Shown piece after piece: positions 44,850-53,906 of a stretch of 64,000 nt of DNA. Origin of the DNA: Pseudomonas sp. GV071 (GTDB taxonomy: Bacteria > Pseudomonadota > Gammaproteobacteria > Pseudomonadales > Pseudomonadaceae); the NCBI RefSeq assembly GCF_003050835.1, contig NZ_QAOJ01000003.1:310001-374000 (forward strand), written 5' to 3'. A program made the position numbers and the translations under genes. The notes beneath the pieces were generated by a model that was given only the letters and a program-made list of their open reading frames with translations, searched no databases and had not been told where the DNA came from. The first letter of the stretch is position 1, and every line of letters starts with the position of its first letter.

Positions 44850-47030
44850 ATGAGCCACGATCACCACCATTGTTGCGACCACCATCACGACACCCCGCCC
44901 CCGGCGGCTGCCGCGACGGTCAGCGGCGCCACCGGTGAGCTGCGTTGGAGCAGCCTGCGCATCGAGGCCATGGACTGCCCCACCGAAGAGCGCCTGCTGC
45001 GCGACGCCCTGGGCAAAGTCAAAGAAGTCGAAGCGCTGGAATTCAACCTGATCCAGCGCGTGCTGCGGGTGCAGCACCGCTTTGCCGAACTGCAGCCGTT
45101 GCAGCAATTGATCGCCACCCTGGGCATGCAAGCCGAGCCTGTGGATAAAACCACGCCAGCGCCAGCTGCGCAGCAAAAGCCCTGGTGGCCGCTGGCGTTG
45201 GCGGGTGTCGCGGCGTTGGTTGCGGAAATACTCGAGTGGACGCGCATAGGCCCCACCTGGCTGATCGCCCTGTTTGCCTTGGCCGCGATAGTCGGCGCCG
45301 GCCTGCCCACCTACCGCAAGGGCCTGATCGCCCTGAAAAACCGCAACCTGAATATCAATGCGCTGATGAGTATTGCCGTGACGGGCGCCGTGCTGATCGG
45401 CCAGTTTCCGGAAGCGGCGATGGTCAGCGTGCTGTTTGCGATTGCCGAACTGATTGAAGCGAAATCCCTCGAACGCGCCCGCCGCGCGATCCGCGGACTG
45501 CTCGACCTGACCCCGGCGCAAGCCACGGTGCAAGTAGATGGGCAGTGGCGCGAGGTGAATGTCGCCGAGGTCGCGCTGGGCAGCCGCGTGCGCGTGCGCC
45601 CGGGTGAACGCATCGCCCTGGATGGCCAAGTGCTCAACGGCCGCTCCAGCGTCAACCAGGCGCCAATCACCGGCGAAAGCCTGCCCGTGGAAAAAGCCCC
45701 GGACGACGTGCTGTTCGCCGGCAGCATCAATGGCGAGGGGGAGCTTGAATACAGCACCACCCGCGCCGCCGATGACAGCACCCTGGCGCGCATCATCCAT
45801 GCCGTGGAAGAAGCGCAAAGCTCGAAAGCGCCAACCCAGCGCTTCGTCGATCGGTTCTCGCGCATCTATACCCCGACGGTATTTGCCATCGCCGTACTCA
45901 CCGCCGTGCTGCCGCCCTTGTTGATGGGCGGCGCCTGGCTGGACTGGATTTACAAAGCCCTGGTGCTGCTGGTGATCGCCTGCCCGTGCGCCTTGGTAAT
46001 TTCTACCCCGGTCACCCTGGTTAGCGGCCTGGCTGCCGCTGCGCGCCTGGGCATTCTGGTCAAAGGTGGGGTGTTTCTGGAGATGGGCCGGCAACTGGCC
46101 TGGGTCGCCCTGGATAAAACCGGCACCCTCACCCACGGTCGCCCGCAACAAACCGACGTGTTGCTGCTCGGCGAACAACCGCTCGCCCGCGCCCTGGCCG
46201 CCAGCCTGGCAGCGCGCTCCGACCACCCTGTGTCGCAGGCCCTGGCCCGTGCTGCCGCTGAAGAGCAGATCGAACTGCTGGCCGTGCAAGAGCTGATCGC
46301 CCTACCCGGTCGCGGGGTCAAAGGGGTGATCGACGGCACGCCTTATCACCTGGGCAACCACCGCCTGGTGGAAGAATTGGGGCTGTGCTCCGCCGAGCTG
46401 GAAGCCAAGCTCGACACGCTGGAGCGCCAAGGCAAGACCGCCATTGTCCTGCTCGACGGCAGCGGCCCGCTGGCGCTGTTCGCGGTGGCCGATGCGGTAC
46501 GCGAGACCAGCCGCGAGGCGGTGGCCGAGCTGCACCAGCTGGGGGTGAAAACCCTGATGCTGACCGGCGACAACCCGCACACAGCGGCGGCTATCGCCAG
46601 TCAGGTGGGCATTGATGAGGCGCAAGGCAACCTGTTGCCGGAAGACAAACTGGCCGAAATTCAGCGCCGCCAGGCCGGTGGCCAGCGCGTCGGCATGGTC
46701 GGCGACGGCATCAACGACGCCCCGGCCCTGGCCCGCGCCGACATTGGTTTTGCCATGGGCGCGGCAGGCACCGACACCGCGATTGAAACCGCAGGCGTAG
46801 CGTTGATGGACGATGACTTGCGCAAGCTGCCGGTGTTTATTCGCCTGTCCCGTCGCACCCATGCCGTGCTGGTGCAGAACATCGTGCTGGCGCTGGGAAT
46901 CAAGGTGGTGTTTCTCGGCCTGACCCTGGCGGGCATGGGCAGCCTGTGGATGGCCGTGTTTGCCGATATGGGCGCGAGTTTGCTGGTGGTGTTCAACGGG
47001 TTGCGGTTGTTGCGAGTCCGCTTTGTGTAG
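44850..47030 (+). CDS. cadA: Heavy-metal P-type ATPase (Cd/Zn/Pb exporter)
   Basis: A 726-residue inner-membrane pump. The N-terminus is HDHHHCCDHHHD, then a degenerate HMA domain with AMDCPTEE (single Cys pattern). The transmembrane metal site is IACPCAL, the phosphorylation site DKTGTLTHG, with TGES (APITGESLPVEK) and MVGDGINDAPAL as usual. ATG 44850 is preferred: AAGGAG precedes it by 9 nt, while the ATG at 44829 has no such site. Its stop TAG lies inside a REP unit (47026 on). Confidence 0.94.
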   Translation: MSHDHHHCCDHHHDTPPPAAAATVSGATGELRWSSLRIEAMDCPTEERLLRDALGKVKEVEALEFNLIQRVLRVQHRFAELQPLQQLIATLGMQAEPVDKTTPAPAAQQKPWWPLALAGVAALVAEILEWTRIGPTWLIALFALAAIVGAGLPTYRKGLIALKNRNLNINALMSIAVTGAVLIGQFPEAAMVSVLFAIAELIEAKSLERARRAIRGLLDLTPAQATVQVDGQWREVNVAEVALGSRVRVRPGERIALDGQVLNGRSSVNQAPITGESLPVEKAPDDVLFAGSINGEGELEYSTTRAADDSTLARIIHAVEEAQSSKAPTQRFVDRFSRIYTPTVFAIAVLTAVLPPLLMGGAWLDWIYKALVLLVIACPCALVISTPVTLVSGLAAAARLGILVKGGVFLEMGRQLAWVALDKTGTLTHGRPQQTDVLLLGEQPLARALAASLAARSDHPVSQALARAAAEEQIELLAVQELIALPGRGVKGVIDGTPYHLGNHRLVEELGLCSAELEAKLDTLERQGKTAIVLLDGSGPLALFAVADAVRETSREAVAELHQLGVKTLMLTGDNPHTAAAIASQVGIDEAQGNLLPEDKLAEIQRRQAGGQRVGMVGDGINDAPALARADIGFAMGAAGTDTAIETAGVALMDDDLRKLPVFIRLSRRTHAVLVQNIVLALGIKVVFLGLTLAGMGSLWMAVFADMGASLLVVFNGLRLLRVRFV

Positions 47031-47088
47031 GAGCGGCTTCAGCCGCGATCCCTGGAAAAGGCAATCGCGGCTGAAGCCGCTCCTACGG
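47026..47088. repeat. REP pair, GCTCCTACA type, starting inside cadA
   Basis: TGTAGGAGCGGCTTCAGCC begins in the last cadA codon and supplies its TAG; the inverse GGCTGAAGCCGCTCCTAC ends near 47088. Confidence 0.92.
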
Positions 47089-47099
47089 GACAGTGAAAA

Positions 47100-47426
47100 T
47101 TACTCAACCTTCTGCGGCGTCTCCTGCCCCATGCAGCGCACCGCTTTCTTGCGGTTGTCGACCAGCACGCCGGTCAAGCCTTTCTGCTCGGTATCAAACA
47201 GCACCACGATGCCATCTACGCACTGCGCCACTTGCGCCGCCGGTTCCAGGGAGACCTTGTAGTCTTCACCCGGTACGGTCTTGAGCATGGTGAAGTCGGA
47301 CAGCAGCAAGGCGTCTTCAGGTTTGGCGATGTGCAGGTAGCCGTAGAACCACAGCGCGGCCACGGTGCCCATGATGGACAGCACGCCGGTGATGATCAGG
47401 GGTCTTGCGTCGCGTGGTTGGCTCAT
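47100..47426 (-). CDS. Small membrane protein, conserved hypothetical
   Basis: A 108-residue protein with one N-terminal helix (LIITGVLSIMGTVAALWFYGYL) and a periplasmic part with two Cys (VAQCVDG, VRCMGQ). Its ATG overlaps the hydrolase stop by 4 nt, so it is the third gene of an AIM24-hydrolase-this operon. No family recognised. Confidence 0.75.
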   Translation of the reverse strand: MSQPRDARPLIITGVLSIMGTVAALWFYGYLHIAKPEDALLLSDFTMLKTVPGEDYKVSLEPAAQVAQCVDGIVVLFDTEQKGLTGVLVDNRKKAVRCMGQETPQKVE

Positions 47427-48319
47427 TGCGGGGTCTCGTCGGAAGTCGGGGTATTGGGCGCTTCAGCCAGGCGTCTTAGGCCGGTAAAACCCGTGGGGTC
47501 GCTCAGGAACATCAGCATCACCTGCCGCCACACCGGGTCGGCGAAGGTTTGCACATGGCCACCCCGGGTCGGCTGCAGCACCCTCGGCGGGCGCGCAGCT
47601 TGATACAAGCTCACGCCGTTGGAAAGGGGCACGACCGTATCGTCAATGCTCTGGTAGATCAACAGTGGCAGCTGCGGCAAATTGCCAATGCTGGTGATCG
47701 CGCTGTCGCCGTCCGGCACCAGCCACGACAGCGGTACCTGCAATGGCCAGGTCAGCCACGAGTTGCTCAGGGTCAGTTGGGCGACCTCGCGGTAACTCGC
47801 CGGTACGCCGTCGAGCACCATGGCGGTCAGGCGCTGGGCCTGGTCGGGGTGCTCGCTGAGGTAATGCACGGCCAGCGCGCCGCCGATGCTCTGCCCCAGC
47901 AGGTACAACGGCTGGCCCTGGGTTTGCGGCGCGGCCCGTAACCAGGCAAAGGCGGCGTCGATGTCCTGATACACGCCAGGCAAATCCGGCGAGCCTTCGG
48001 ATTTGCCGTAGCCGCGGTAATCCAGCAGCAGCACCTGATAGCCCTGCTCTGGCAGCCAGTAACTGCCGCCCAGATGCGTGGCGACGTTGCCGCCATTGCC
48101 ATGCAGGTGCAACACCGTGCCCTTGAGCGCCACCCCGGGTTTTACCGGCAACCACCAGGCATGCAAGCGTGTGCCGTCGGCGGCGCTGAGGGTGATGTCG
48201 CGAAACTCCAGCTTGGCCACGGCCGGAGTGAAGGGCACGTCCTTGAGGGGGAAGAACAACAGGTTGCTGCAGCCGCTCAGGCTCACCAGCATCAGGCCCA
48301 GCGCCAGCAGACGACGCAT
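47423..48319 (-). CDS. Alpha/beta hydrolase, lipoprotein
   Basis: A 298-residue hydrolase anchored as a lipoprotein (LVSLSGC, Cys17). The nucleophile elbow is GQSIGG and the oxyanion motif HLHGNGGN; the Asp in YQSIDDTVVP and His in TRGGHVQTF complete the triad. Related to the BEM46/YfhR type. The ATG overlaps the stop of the AIM24-like gene (TGATG). Substrate unknown. Confidence 0.87.
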   Translation of the reverse strand: MRRLLALGLMLVSLSGCSNLLFFPLKDVPFTPAVAKLEFRDITLSAADGTRLHAWWLPVKPGVALKGTVLHLHGNGGNVATHLGGSYWLPEQGYQVLLLDYRGYGKSEGSPDLPGVYQDIDAAFAWLRAAPQTQGQPLYLLGQSIGGALAVHYLSEHPDQAQRLTAMVLDGVPASYREVAQLTLSNSWLTWPLQVPLSWLVPDGDSAITSIGNLPQLPLLIYQSIDDTVVPLSNGVSLYQAARPPRVLQPTRGGHVQTFADPVWRQVMLMFLSDPTGFTGLRRLAEAPNTPTSDETPQ

Positions 48320-49065
48320 CAATCGCCCCCGGCGCGGGTTTCCTCGCGGGCCTTGTACGTCGCCTCATACACCCGCTCGGCCAGGCGCGAAAATGGCAGG
48401 CTCTGCAACCACACGGTACCGGTGCCCTTGAGCGTGGCGAGAACGATGCCCTCGCCGCCGAACAACATGCTTTTCAGGCTGCCGGACAGCTGGATGTCGT
48501 AGTCGATGCCCTCACTGAAAGCCACCAGGCAACCGGTGTCCACCCGCAGCGTCTGGTTCTGCAACTCCTTGCGCACCACGGTGCCGCCGGCATGCACAAA
48601 CACCAGGCCATCGCCTTCGAGCTTTTGCAGGATAAAACCTTCGCCGCCAAAGAAGCCGGAGCCCAGGCGCTTGTTGAAGCACACGCCGATGCGGGTGCCG
48701 AGGGCGGCGCAGAGAAAGGCGTCTTTCTGGCAGATCAACGTGCCACCCACCAGCTCCAGCTCGATGGGCACCACGCTGCCGGGATAGGGCGCAGCGAAGG
48801 CGACTCGGGCCTGGGTTTTACCGTGGTTGGAAAAGTGGGTCATAAACAGCGACTCGCCGCCGATCATGCGTTTTCCCGCACTCCACAACTTGCCCATCAC
48901 GCCGTTGGCCGAGCCGTCGCCCAGGTGCGCATCGAAGTGGATGCCCTCGGTCATGTAGTTCATCAGCCCGGCTTCGGCGATCACCGATTGCTCGGGGTCG
49001 AGGATGATTTCCACCGTCTGCGCCGAGGTACCGAGAATTTCATAAGCGAGTTTCTGGCTGGGCAT
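48319..49065 (-). CDS. AIM24/TIGR00266 family protein
   Basis: A 248-residue beta-helical protein. [33 protein letters not shown] and the repeated FGGEG motifs ([29 protein letters not shown]) are diagnostic of the TIGR00266/AIM24 group. Function in bacteria is unknown. It leads the operon with the hydrolase and the small membrane protein. Confidence 0.88.
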   Translation of the reverse strand: MPSQKLAYEILGTSAQTVEIILDPEQSVIAEAGLMNYMTEGIHFDAHLGDGSANGVMGKLWSAGKRMIGGESLFMTHFSNHGKTQARVAFAAPYPGSVVPIELELVGGTLICQKDAFLCAALGTRIGVCFNKRLGSGFFGGEGFILQKLEGDGLVFVHAGGTVVRKELQNQTLRVDTGCLVAFSEGIDYDIQLSGSLKSMLFGGEGIVLATLKGTGTVWLQSLPFSRLAERVYEATYKAREETRAGGD

Positions 49066-49099
49066 ACGGGCTCCATGGTGTGGTGTTCAGCTGACGACT

Positions 49100-49177
49100 A
49101 TGGGTCCCGGCCTGCGCCGGGACGACGGAGTTTTTCCAATCTACACCGTCGTCCCAGCGCAGGCTGGGACCCAGAAT
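49100..49177. repeat. Inverted pair of the CCCAGCCTGCGCTGGGA element (copy 3 of 3)
   Basis: TGGGTCCCGGCCTGCGCCGG and ...CGCAGGCTGGGACCCAGAAT face each other; the left arm has drifted (CCGG for CCAG). Confidence 0.82.
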
Positions 49178-49213
49178 ATCGAAGCAAACGGTCATTCAGG
49201 GGCGCCACCGCGC

Positions 49214-50509
49214 CTACAGAATGTTCGCGTAATCAGCTTCGATGCGGTCCAGGCTCAGGTGGTTGAGGAAGTTGGAGAAACACATCCAGGCCGACAACGC
49301 GTTGAGGTCACGGAACTGCGGTGGCAGGTACTTGGGCGGCACCACCAGGCCTTCGTCCACCAGTTGGCGCAAGGTGCGCATGTCTTCCAGGGTGGCCTTG
49401 CCGCAGAACAGCAACGGAATAGCTTCGAGCTTGCCTTTGCGCACCGCCAGCTGGATGTAGTTGTAGATCAGGATAAAGCCCTTGAGGTAGGACAGATCCT
49501 TGGTGAACGGCAGGCCGTCCGGGGTCGAGCCACGGAAGCTGCGGCTGGCGTTGGCGTAGCTTTGCTCCATATCGAAGCCCTGCTCGCGAAAGAAGTTGAA
49601 CACCTGCAAAAAGTCGGCGCCCTCTTCAGCCATGTGGATGGCACGGGTGCGGTTGGTCAGCTTGCGCAAGCGGCTGGGGTAGGAGGCGAAGGCGATCACT
49701 TCCATCAGGATGGCCAGGCCTTCCTGGGTCACGGTCGACGAAGGTGGGCCCTTGGCCAGGAAGGTGCAGATCGGCTGGTTCAGGCCGTTGAGGGTAGTGC
49801 CGACATGCACCAGGCCCTCGTGCACTTCCAGGGCGCGCACGTCGCGTTCGTTGAACATCGCATCGGCGCGGATCTTGATGTAGTCGGCGCCTGCCGCGGC
49901 GTCGGCCAGAATACCGTCGGACTCGAACACGCGGATGGTGCTCTGCTCTTCACCGAACACCGTGTTGAGGCGGCCTTGCAGCATCTGCACGGCGTCCTTG
50001 GCGGTCAGGGTTTTCGGTTCGTCCTTGAGGTCGCCACGGTCGTCGATCTTGTTCAGGTAATCGGAAAACATCAGGCCGAGGTCGGCCAGGGTCGGGTCGC
50101 CGGCGTGGAAGGCATCCGAGGCCGAGCCGTAGAGTTCTTGCGAGATCAGGCCGAAGTCCGGGGTACCGCGTGCTTCGAGCATGCGAATGACCATGCGGTA
50201 TTCCTTGCACATGCGCCGCATGATCTGCCCGACCGGGTTGAATTGGCCGAGCTGGCGGGTGATGTCCCGTTCGATGTTCTGGAACTCCAGCTTCTTGGCC
50301 CCGGAGTCGAAGCCCAGCGGCCGGCCGGCGTAGTAATCGCGGCCCACCTGCGGCAGTTCCTTGCCCTTGGCCTTGAGGAAGGCCTTGCGCACGTTTTCGT
50401 CCCACTTGACGGCGTCCAGCACGCGGATCGGCGTTTGCGCCTCCACCAGGCGGTCGGACAAGGCACGGATCACCAGTTGGTAGTCGTCAAGTTGGGTCTG
50501 GCTGTTCAT
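49214..50509 (-). CDS. QEGLA-motif protein (DUF1704, MATCAP-like zincin)
   Basis: A 431-residue protein of the group named flavohemoglobin-expression-modulating QEGLA proteins. EVHEGLVHVGT is an HExxxH zinc site (near residue 223), and VTQEGLAILME gives the third ligand Glu. This layout matches the MATCAP/KIAA1895 zincin peptidase family. No signal peptide or helix, so cytosolic. Neither substrate nor link to haemoglobin can be seen here. Confidence 0.83.
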   Translation of the reverse strand: MNSQTQLDDYQLVIRALSDRLVEAQTPIRVLDAVKWDENVRKAFLKAKGKELPQVGRDYYAGRPLGFDSGAKKLEFQNIERDITRQLGQFNPVGQIMRRMCKEYRMVIRMLEARGTPDFGLISQELYGSASDAFHAGDPTLADLGLMFSDYLNKIDDRGDLKDEPKTLTAKDAVQMLQGRLNTVFGEEQSTIRVFESDGILADAAAGADYIKIRADAMFNERDVRALEVHEGLVHVGTTLNGLNQPICTFLAKGPPSSTVTQEGLAILMEVIAFASYPSRLRKLTNRTRAIHMAEEGADFLQVFNFFREQGFDMEQSYANASRSFRGSTPDGLPFTKDLSYLKGFILIYNYIQLAVRKGKLEAIPLLFCGKATLEDMRTLRQLVDEGLVVPPKYLPPQFRDLNALSAWMCFSNFLNHLSLDRIEADYANIL

Positions 50510-50535
50510 CGGTCCCTCGCCATTAAGATCAACAG

Positions 50536-50597
50536 CATCGCGGCTGAAGCCGCTCCTACAAGATTGTGCAGTCCGTAGGAGCGGCTTCAGCCGCGAT
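50536..50597. repeat. REP pair, GCTCCTACA type
   Basis: ATCGCGGCTGAAGCCGCTCC and inverse GGAGCGGCTTCAGCCGCGAT; matched subtype. Confidence 0.92.
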
Positions 50598-50608
50598 ACC
50601 TTTTAGCG

Positions 50609-51160
50609 TCAGTCGCCAGTGCGTTGATACCTGGCCACCTCGATAAATACATCGGAGTTGGCCTGATCGTCCAGATAGGCGAAGACTTTCTCCAACGGGC
50701 TGCTGATCAGCACGCCATCGCCTTCCGGGGTTTCCACCACCTCGCCCTGCAACCCGCCGACTTGTAGCTCCTGGCTGACCCGGTCAATGTCCAGATTGTA
50801 GAGCAGCAATTCGTTGTTCTTGGTCAGCTCGAAACCGCCAATGGCGAAGTTGGCGCCCAGGCGTTTCGGCAGGCCGGCCGACAGGTACCAGCGACTGCCG
50901 TGGTGGGCCACGGTGAAGCTGTATTCCTCGATGCTTTTGTCGTTGTCCGGGCTGTTGATATAGGTGCGGGCTTTATAGACGTTGGAGCCGGAACGGCTGA
51001 TATCCAGGTACAGGGTGTCGCCAAACTCGTTCTTGCGCGTCCACTCGCCCAACAGCGGAATCGGCGCCGCCTCGTTGGCCGGGATGGGGTCCTTGAAGGT
51101 CACCAGGCAGCCGCTGAGCAACAGAAACGACGCTGCGATCAGCACCCGCCAAGCCTTCAT
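50609..51160 (-). CDS. Lipoprotein, conserved hypothetical
   Basis: A 183-residue lipoprotein (LLLSGC, Cys18 from ATG 51160). Mature part is beta-rich with WTRKNEFGDTLYLDISRSGSNVYKARTYINS and a conserved HHGSRWYLSAGL. Starting at 51172 (MET) would add four residues; I prefer 51160 for the signal peptide. Function unknown. Confidence 0.75.
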   Translation of the reverse strand: MKAWRVLIAASFLLLSGCLVTFKDPIPANEAAPIPLLGEWTRKNEFGDTLYLDISRSGSNVYKARTYINSPDNDKSIEEYSFTVAHHGSRWYLSAGLPKRLGANFAIGGFELTKNNELLLYNLDIDRVSQELQVGGLQGEVVETPEGDGVLISSPLEKVFAYLDDQANSDVFIEVARYQRTGD

Positions 51161-51300
51161 CGATGTTTCCATTCGCTGCCCACTCCTCTTTGCTGAGAAC
51201 AAAACGGCGCAACCTACGCTAGAAATGTGACAAGTGATGCGAACGAGGATTCCAGCCCGGCCTTTGATCTTCGCAGCCGTTACTCAAGATCTTCGGGGCT

Positions 51301-51385
51301 AAGGCCAGGCAAGGCGCCCCGCAGCTTTTAAGCGCAGCGTACTTGAGTACGTGAGCATTAAAAGCGAGGACGCAACGCCGCATGG
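51301..51385. repeat. Dispersed non-REP repeat, copy B (about 85 bp)
   Basis: Same order of blocks as 22078-22173 (AAGGCCA, GCTTTTAAGCGCAG, TGAGCATTAAAAGC, ACGCA, GCCG). Centre contains CGTACTTGAGTACG, a 14-bp dyad in place of the pairing loop of copy A. Confidence 0.7.
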
Positions 51386-51408
51386 CCGACGACCAGAAGA
51401 GCGCTCAA

Positions 51409-52119
51409 CTACAGACCGAGGACCATATACATATAGCGCTTGAGAATGGCCAACATATCGGCGCCATCCAGGTTCGCCGCACCATCGATCAAACCTTGGT
51501 ATTCCATGCGCTCCACAATACCGGTCAGCACCTTGGCGTCCTGCTCCGGTTGCTGCGAACCGAGCACTTCGAAGAAGTGCGTTGCGCCCTGTTGCAGAAT
51601 CTGACGGTGCGCGCGCACCAAGTCGTGCAGGCGCGGGTTGAGTAACGCTTCCTGCTGGAAGGCACGCTCAGCGAGCAGATGCGCCGGGCGTTCCTGCACT
51701 TGCTGGCGCACATATTCCACGGCCATCGCGGCGATGTAGTCGGCCAACTCACGGCGCGATTCGGCGCTGCCGTTGAGCTTGTCCACGCGCGCGCGCAAGA
51801 GCCCTTCAGTGCCCTCCCAGAACGCCGCCATATCGGCGGCACTGCGCTCCACGAACAGGGCGAACGTGTCGGTGATCAGGTCGTTTATGTCTTTGAAATA
51901 GTAGGTGGTGGCCGACAAGGGCACGTCCGCCTCGGCAGCTACAGCGCGGTGGCGCACGGCACGCACGCCTTCACGAACGATGATGCGCATGGCGGCATCA
52001 AGAATGGCCTGGCGGCGCTGTTCGCTGCCATGGCGGCTGGCCTTGCGGCCTTGGTACTGAACGCTTTCGGCAACGGCGCTGGCGACGTCGGCGGTGCTGT
52101 CTCGGGAAGGTTGGGTCAC
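51409..52119 (-). CDS. TetR-family regulator
   Basis: A 236-residue regulator with a long N-terminal tail (about 35 residues). HTH: VREGVRAVRHRAVAAEADVPLSATTYYFKDINDLI. The C-terminal domain LADYIAAMAVEYVRQQVQERPAHLLAERAFQQEALLNPRLH is helical and unknown. Between lysS and a lipoprotein; no pump or enzyme next to it, so the target is not evident. Confidence 0.85.
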   Translation of the reverse strand: MTQPSRDSTADVASAVAESVQYQGRKASRHGSEQRRQAILDAAMRIIVREGVRAVRHRAVAAEADVPLSATTYYFKDINDLITDTFALFVERSAADMAAFWEGTEGLLRARVDKLNGSAESRRELADYIAAMAVEYVRQQVQERPAHLLAERAFQQEALLNPRLHDLVRAHRQILQQGATHFFEVLGSQQPEQDAKVLTGIVERMEYQGLIDGAANLDGADMLAILKRYMYMVLGL

Positions 52120-52254
52120 GACTGGGCTTACCTCACGCGCTATCTATTAAAAGCAGACCATCACTCTTTTGGAGCCGGTGGCCTTGGAGCCTGGTTAGGC
52201 AGAATAGATCCCTCTCCCACAGAAAGCTTGCTAGCAGGCGCCGCTCCAGCTCGT

Positions 52255-52311
52255 GTGCAAGCGTAGCGAGCGAAGGCCAGGCCGAGCGCAGTAGCTTGCA
52301 CGCGGCCTGGC
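52255..52311. other. Interlocked inverted repeats with pseudoknot topology after lysS
   Basis: The order is GTGCAAGC, GGCCAGGCC, GCTTGCAC, GGCCTGGC: the first pairs with the third and the second with the fourth (8 bp each). The two stems cross, as in an H-type pseudoknot. It lies 6 nt past the lysS stop. No T run follows, so it is not an ordinary terminator. Confidence 0.55.
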
Positions 52312-52317
52312 ACCGTC

Positions 52318-53835
52318 TTACGCCTGAGGGCGCATGTGCGGGAATAGGATCACGTCGCGAATAGACGGCGCATCCGTCAACAACATCACTAAACGGTCGA
52401 TACCAATGCCTTCACCAGCGGTGGGCGGCATGCCGTATTCCAGCGCGCGGACGAAATCGGCGTCGTAGTGCATGGCTTCGTCGTCACCGGCGTCCTTCTC
52501 GGCCACCTGGGCCTGGAAGCGTTCAGCCTGGTCTTCCGCGTCGTTCAACTCGGAATAGGCGTTGGCGATTTCACGGCCACCGATAAACAGCTCGAAGCGG
52601 TCGGTCACGCTTGGGTCCTGGTCGTTACGACGGGCCAGCGGCGAGACTTCGAACGGGTACTGGGTAATGAAGTGCGGTTGCTCCAGTTTGTGCTCGACCA
52701 GCTCTTCGAAAATCATCACCTGCAGCTTGCCCAGGCCTTCGAAGCCCAGCACCTTGGCGCCGGCTTTTTTGGCGATGTCGCGAGCCTTATCGATATCGGT
52801 AAGGTCGGCAGCGGTCAGCTCGGGGTTGTACTTCAGAATCGAGTCGAACACCGACAGGCGCGCGAACGGCTCGCCGAAGTGGAACACCTTGCCCTGGTAT
52901 GGCACGTCGGTGGTGCCGAGCACCAGTTGGGCCAGCTCGCGGAACAGTTCCTCGGTGAGGTCCATGTTGTCTTCGTAGTCGGCGTAGGCCTGGTAGAACT
53001 CGAGCATGGTGAACTCGGGGTTGTGCCGGGTCGAAACGCCTTCGTTACGGAAGTTGCGGTTGATCTCGAACACGCGCTCGAAGCCGCCCACCACCAAACG
53101 CTTGAGGTACAGCTCCGGCGCGATGCGCAGGAACATGCCCATGTCCAACGCATTGTGGTGCGTCTCGAACGGCTTGGCCGCGGCGCCGCCTGGAATGGTC
53201 TGCAGCATCGGCGTTTCCACTTCGAGGAAATCGCGTTTCATCAGGAAGCTGCGGATGTGCGCGATCACTTGCGAGCGCACGCGGAAGGTCTGGCGAGTTT
53301 CTTCGTTGACGATCAGGTCGACGTAGCGCTGACGGTAGCGGGTTTCGGTGTCGGTCAGGCCGTGGTGCTTGTCCGGCAGCGGGCGCAGCGACTTGGTCAG
53401 CAGGCGCACGTCGGTCATTTCCACGTACAGGTCGCCCTTGCCGGAACGGGCCAGGGTGCCTTCAGCGGCGATGATGTCGCCCAGGTCCCAGGTTTTCACC
53501 TCGGCGAGTTTTTCTTCCGACAAGGTTTTGCGGTTCACGTACACCTGAATGCGCCCGCTCATGTCCTGAATCACCATGAACGCGCCACGGTTGAGCATGA
53601 TGCGACCGGCAACCTTGACCGGAATGGCAGCGGCTTCCAGCTCTTCCTTGGTCTTGTCCACGTACTGCTTCTGCAGATCAGCGCAGTAGTTGTCGCGGCG
53701 GAAGTCGTTGGGGAAGGCCTGACCCTTGGCACGCGCTGCGGCAAGCTTTTCCTTGCGCAGGGCGATCAGGGAATTCTCTTCCTGTTGCAGCGCTTGCAGG
53801 TCGGGCTGCTGGTCGGTGGTGTTGTGGTCGCTCAT
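52318..53835 (-). CDS. lysS: Lysyl-tRNA synthetase (class II)
   Basis: A 505-residue class II synthetase charging tRNA-Lys. The N-terminal OB-fold anticodon domain (about 60-160, [21 protein letters not shown]) precedes motif 2 ([26 protein letters not shown]) and motif 3 ([13 protein letters not shown]). Start ATG 53835. It sits 71 nt after prfB on the same strand, a common prfB-lysS pair. Confidence 0.97.
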   Translation of the reverse strand: MSDHNTTDQQPDLQALQQEENSLIALRKEKLAAARAKGQAFPNDFRRDNYCADLQKQYVDKTKEELEAAAIPVKVAGRIMLNRGAFMVIQDMSGRIQVYVNRKTLSEEKLAEVKTWDLGDIIAAEGTLARSGKGDLYVEMTDVRLLTKSLRPLPDKHHGLTDTETRYRQRYVDLIVNEETRQTFRVRSQVIAHIRSFLMKRDFLEVETPMLQTIPGGAAAKPFETHHNALDMGMFLRIAPELYLKRLVVGGFERVFEINRNFRNEGVSTRHNPEFTMLEFYQAYADYEDNMDLTEELFRELAQLVLGTTDVPYQGKVFHFGEPFARLSVFDSILKYNPELTAADLTDIDKARDIAKKAGAKVLGFEGLGKLQVMIFEELVEHKLEQPHFITQYPFEVSPLARRNDQDPSVTDRFELFIGGREIANAYSELNDAEDQAERFQAQVAEKDAGDDEAMHYDADFVRALEYGMPPTAGEGIGIDRLVMLLTDAPSIRDVILFPHMRPQA

Positions 53836-53906
53836 GTCTTTACGGTTTCCATTGCAGGTTCGTTGCCCACGCCCCGGGGCGGGGGACTTCTTTCTAGGCT
53901 GAAAAA

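Noticed and set aside
44805..46289. 494-codon minus-strand open frame opposite cadA
   Set aside because: Overlaps cadA and the CadR promoter; no protein features.
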